This document shows, in pieces, positions 42,520 through 44,410 of a stretch of 44,410 nucleotides of DNA. The DNA is from Phycisphaerales bacterium (lineage in GTDB: Bacteria; Planctomycetota; Phycisphaerae; Phycisphaerales; UBA1924), in contig JAJDDD010000018.1 of NCBI GenBank assembly GCA_029260495.1, forward strand, positions 1-44,410. The letters run 5' to 3'. The notes under the pieces are model-generated. The model saw nothing but the letters and a program-made list of their open reading frames with translations, searched no databases and was not told the origin of the DNA. Made by a program: the position numbers and the translations under genes. Position 1 is the first letter of the stretch; the number at the start of each line of letters is the position of its first letter.

Positions 42520-43265
42520 CTCGATTTCGACGAGTTGCCTTGCTCTCGGTGCGGAACGCCATCTCGAACAACAATTTCCGGCTCAGTAGGGTTCTCTGAA
42601 CGGAGCAGGCGACTCCGCACCTGTGATGGAATGAAAGGTCGCCCATCGGGCAGGCGTAACTCACTGAAGCGGTGCAGCATCGCTGCAAGCGATACATCGA
42701 ACGCTCGTGTCAATCGCGGCAGAATTCGTTTGCGCCACAGCCAGTCTGATTCCTCACAGTCCTCTATCAGCTTGGCGCAGCATGCTTCAGGATCGAGGGC
42801 GAAGTACTCACAGGCGTGCTGGACCTCAGGCATGACGGCGTCGGCGGGCATTAGAAATGCAGCCGCAAAGCGATCAGCCTGGCGTTCGATCTGGATTGGA
42901 GAGCCCGGTCCCTGCGACGAAGTCTCCCGAAAGTGCCTCTGTACCGAAGCGTGCAAGCGAAAATGCCCAAGCTCGTGGGCGGCGGTGAACCGCAGCCGCG
43001 CTGTGTTCTTCACCAGCTTTTCGCTCACGAGTATCTCGTTCTCGTCAATAAACGTGGCACCCAATACATCCGGTCCGTATTCGGACAGGTCAGCGATACC
43101 GAACTGAATGCCGAGGGGTTTCTCGATCCATCGTTCGACTGGAATCGGAAGCGGACACTCGTCAGTGCGGAGCGCATCGAGACATGCGTCGATGCAATCG
43201 TTGGCCGCTCGTTCCACGCGACGAACCCTTGGGCTGGGTTCCAAAATGGTCGGCAGGAAAGTCAT
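42516..43265 (-). CDS. ImmA/IrrE family metallo-endopeptidase
   Basis: 249 residues from ATG 43265, which overlaps the XRE stop as ATGA. The zinc protease motif is clear: TAAHELGHFRLH (HExxH), followed by ERQADRFAAAFLMP with the third-ligand Glu region (E.qAd.FAa.lLmP). Such peptidases cleave or inactivate their XRE-family partner repressors to switch mobile elements on, as ImmA does to ImmR in ICEBs1. A C-terminal extension of about 100 residues (WRKRILPRLTRAFDVSLAAM) is longer than in ImmA and may sense a signal. Coupled translation with the repressor supports the pairing. Confidence 0.93.
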   Translation of the reverse strand: MTFLPTILEPSPRVRRVERAANDCIDACLDALRTDECPLPIPVERWIEKPLGIQFGIADLSEYGPDVLGATFIDENEILVSEKLVKNTARLRFTAAHELGHFRLHASVQRHFRETSSQGPGSPIQIERQADRFAAAFLMPADAVMPEVQHACEYFALDPEACCAKLIEDCEESDWLWRKRILPRLTRAFDVSLAAMLHRFSELRLPDGRPFIPSQVRSRLLRSENPTEPEIVVRDGVPHREQGNSSKSR

Positions 43266-43663
43266 GATTCCTGGCCCTCTTGGTTGGCTCGTGTAGTGCG
43301 ATTCTTCGCTTCTGCGATGAGCGCATCCCAATCTGCCGAGGAGAGGTTCCGTGCCGTCCGGAGGAACTCGGGCACCTTCGCAGCTGAGGTCGCGTCTTGG
43401 GTGGCAACCTCGCCGACGATCGCATCGGGGCGATGCCAGCCAGCTCGAAGCTGGGCTACGTCAATGCGGTACACGTCTGCGATTCTCAAAAGCAACGATT
43501 CTGAGGGCGTCCGGCGTCCCTTCTCAAGGTCCGTGACATGCGCGGGTGCGACATTGAGAATCTTGGCGATGTCGCGGAGACCAATGCCTAGCACTTCGAT
43601 CCGCTGTTTGCGGAGAACGTCTCCGATGCGATTCGTCTCAGGATGGGATGGGGGCTGAGTCAT
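43262..43663 (-). CDS. XRE-family transcriptional repressor
   Basis: 133 residues from ATG 43663 (GGAG 6 nt upstream); 32 further residues upstream would read through the promoter and are rejected. A classical HTH_3 domain at about 13-70: RIGDVLRKQRIEVLGIGLRD, IAKILNVAPAHVTDLEKGRR, TPSESLLLRIADVYRID. The C-terminal 50 residues are helical and charged. By analogy with ImmR/CI-type regulators it should repress element genes and perhaps its own promoter; the following gene encodes the matching ImmA-type peptidase. Confidence 0.93.
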   Translation of the reverse strand: MTQPPSHPETNRIGDVLRKQRIEVLGIGLRDIAKILNVAPAHVTDLEKGRRTPSESLLLRIADVYRIDVAQLRAGWHRPDAIVGEVATQDATSAAKVPEFLRTARNLSSADWDALIAEAKNRTTRANQEGQES

Positions 43664-43686
43664 CAGAACTCCATGTGTACGCTGAC

Positions 43687-43714
43687 ATGCTAACAGCAAT
43701 CGTAGCCTTTTCAA
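43687..43714 (-). promoter_or_regulatory. promoter and possible operator of the repressor operon
   Basis: On the minus strand, TTGAAA (43714-43709), 16-bp spacer, TAGCAT (43692-43687), about 24 nt before the ATG at 43663. The -10 lies inside GCTG-N9-CAGC (43681-43697), a small inverted repeat that could be an operator; this part is speculative. Confidence 0.55.
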
Positions 43715-43896
43715 GGCAAAATCCTGGAAATTCTGTACGGCTCTTGATAGGATCGCCAAGTCAACTCGGGAGGGCTGACGGCGTCGTCCAGACGCCGACG
43801 CTTACAGCGTCGCTGAGACGAGGCAGCACACCTGGTAAACCAGCGCCAACTGGCTAAGGGCGAGGGATTCATCATCCTCGGCGTGCTGTTCTCGTA
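43715..43896 (+). other. hairpin-rich stretch upstream of domain V, probable intron remnant
   Basis: No gene. Four hairpins follow one another: GGCGTC/GACGCC (43780-43785 with 43791-43796), GACGCT/AGCGTC (43797-43802 with 43806-43811), CTGG/CCAG (43832-43835 with 43840-43843) and CGAGG/CCTCG (43861-43865 with 43876-43880). Lying directly before a group II domain V, they may be the residue of domains III-IV after loss of the reverse transcriptase gene. Confidence 0.45.
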
Positions 43897-43930
43897 GAGC
43901 CGGATGCGTGGAGACGCGCTTGTCCGGTTC
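43897..43930 (+). ncRNA. group II intron domain V (3' remnant of an intron)
   Basis: Exactly 34 nt with the canonical domain V fold: lower 9-bp stem GAGCCGGAT/GTCCGGTTC with the invariant AGC triad at 43898-43900, upper 5-bp stem GCGTG/CGCGC, GAGA (GNRA) tetraloop at 43911-43914, and the 2-nt bulge TT at 43920-43921. Domain VI should follow directly, but I could not settle its pairing. No reverse transcriptase lies upstream: only about 230 bases separate this from the XRE gene, so this is the 3' end of a truncated intron. Confidence 0.85.
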
Positions 43931-44022
43931 GACGGAGGCTCGTCAGCGTAATCCCCTCCCGGCGTGACATTCCAGTCCGCAGTGTGAGGGAGTAATCCTG
44001 GCGTTCGATCCGATGTACGTCC

Positions 44023-44410
44023 GTGCGATACCGGGCGACAGGGACATACGAAGGTTGGAAGGCGCCGGATGGCGTCTTTCATCATTCGATGTGGTGGGTT
44101 GAAGCGGGTGTAAATCCCGTGCGTGGGGTCCGGTCTACGGGCGTAATGCCTATGACCGTTCAACGCGCCTGGCGTGGGGAGCTCTCGACCTGGTGACAGG
44201 CGGGATCGCGTCCGAGACCGGACGCGGCGATCGGCCGAAACAGCCGACGGTGAAAAGCTCAACCATGAGAGGCCCGAAAGGGCTTGCCAGTAAGTGCTGA
44301 CGGAGACGGAGCCGAACCGCGAAGAACCATTGTTGAAGGGTAGAGGGGAGCTTTCGGTTTCTGCCCCTCGAAATCCGAGTGAATCACTCGGGAGACTATG
44401 CCGTTGCGGA
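44023..44410 (+). mobile_element. group II intron, 5' part (domain I), running off the window
   Basis: Starts with GUGCGAUA, the group II 5' splice-site consensus GUGYG, and continues as a dense, non-coding, structured stretch (for example GGCGCCGGATGGCGTC near 44060, GGACGCGG region, GAGAGGCCCGAAAGGGC near 44268). Its GAAGCGGGTGTAAATCCCG and CCTATGACCG blocks look like domain I of bacterial group II introns. Domains II-IV and any reverse transcriptase would lie to the right of the window. Same strand as the domain V 92 bases upstream. Open frames on the minus strand here are not credible genes. Confidence 0.75.

Larger units (their letters stand above)
40764..44410. mobile_element. integrated element at tRNA-Asp, left end
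   Basis: The region from the 3' end of tRNA-Asp to the window edge contains only element-type genes (integrase, excisionase-like, ImmA/IrrE peptidase, XRE repressor, all minus) and group II intron sequence. The right boundary is outside the window, so whether this is a prophage, ICE or smaller island is open. Confidence 0.6.

Noticed and set aside
43711-44262. 183-residue minus-strand open frame over the intron region
   Set aside because: Composition rich in Arg, Pro and Ser, and it is antisense to a domain V and intron 5' sequence whose structure explains the DNA.
40800-44410. Second attachment site (attR) of the tRNA-Asp element
   Set aside because: No further copy of the T-arm/acceptor sequence was found; the right end must lie outside the window.

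Overview
The window looks like a chromosomal segment of a Gram-negative-type, GC-rich planctomycete, most plausibly of the Phycisphaerae. This is inferred from gene content; no rRNA is present. The pointers are a long string of large class III prepilins with A/G-FTLIEL cleavage motifs, a small membrane protein ending in a CPxC...CPECG zinc ribbon, the alternative (TIGR03991-type) GlmU rather than classical GlmU, a bacillithiol-type LmbE deacetylase, and a tyrosine integrase whose C-terminus is written in the antisense of a tRNA.

Layout. 1-10318 (all minus strand): a type IV pilus / type II secretion-like assembly cluster, transcribed in the order PilB paralogue, PilT, second PilB, PilC, then four prepilin-like proteins joined by 4-bp ATGA overlaps; the last one runs off the left edge. 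10632-13778 (plus): stand-alone coaB, a bifunctional-nuclease-family protein, truD and a HAD phosphatase. 13801-15306 (minus): an EVE-domain protein and a remarkable cysteine-rich membrane-anchored repeat protein with its own terminator. 15763-17490 (plus): an unknown helical protein with a very good sigma-70 promoter, then trpD. 17499-21230 (minus): a bshB1-like deacetylase, a large secreted unknown and truA. 21272-21553 (plus): a highly structured, gene-less stretch ending in a strong intrinsic terminator, my best candidate for an undescribed non-coding RNA. 21584-23108 (minus): zinc-ribbon membrane protein and a P-loop-like/deoxyribosyltransferase-like fusion. 23258-24244 (plus): sucD. 24275-30943 (minus): secreted unknown, a metallo-beta-lactamase-fold protein that has lost its metal ligands, coaD, uppP and a Nat-type ABC exporter pair. 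31308-40447 (plus): metH, a His/Gly/Tyr-rich secreted protein, alternative glmU and polA (the last two overlapping).

40690-44410: tRNA-Asp(GUC) with promoter and terminator, followed by an integrated mobile element: a tyrosine recombinase ending inside the tRNA, an excisionase-like protein, an ImmA/IrrE-type peptidase and an XRE repressor. Next comes a textbook group II intron domain V, and about 90 nt further on the 5' end (GUGCG...) of another group II intron that runs off the right edge. No second attachment site lies in the window, so the element continues beyond it.

How the genes work together. The left third builds and retracts pilus-like fibres. The middle is mostly housekeeping (CoA, tRNA modification, tryptophan, TCA cycle, cell-wall lipid carrier recycling, methionine, UDP-GlcNAc, DNA repair) with planctomycete-type secreted proteins in between. 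The right end is acquired DNA. Strand composition changes abruptly from C-rich to G-rich inside polA near position 39050.
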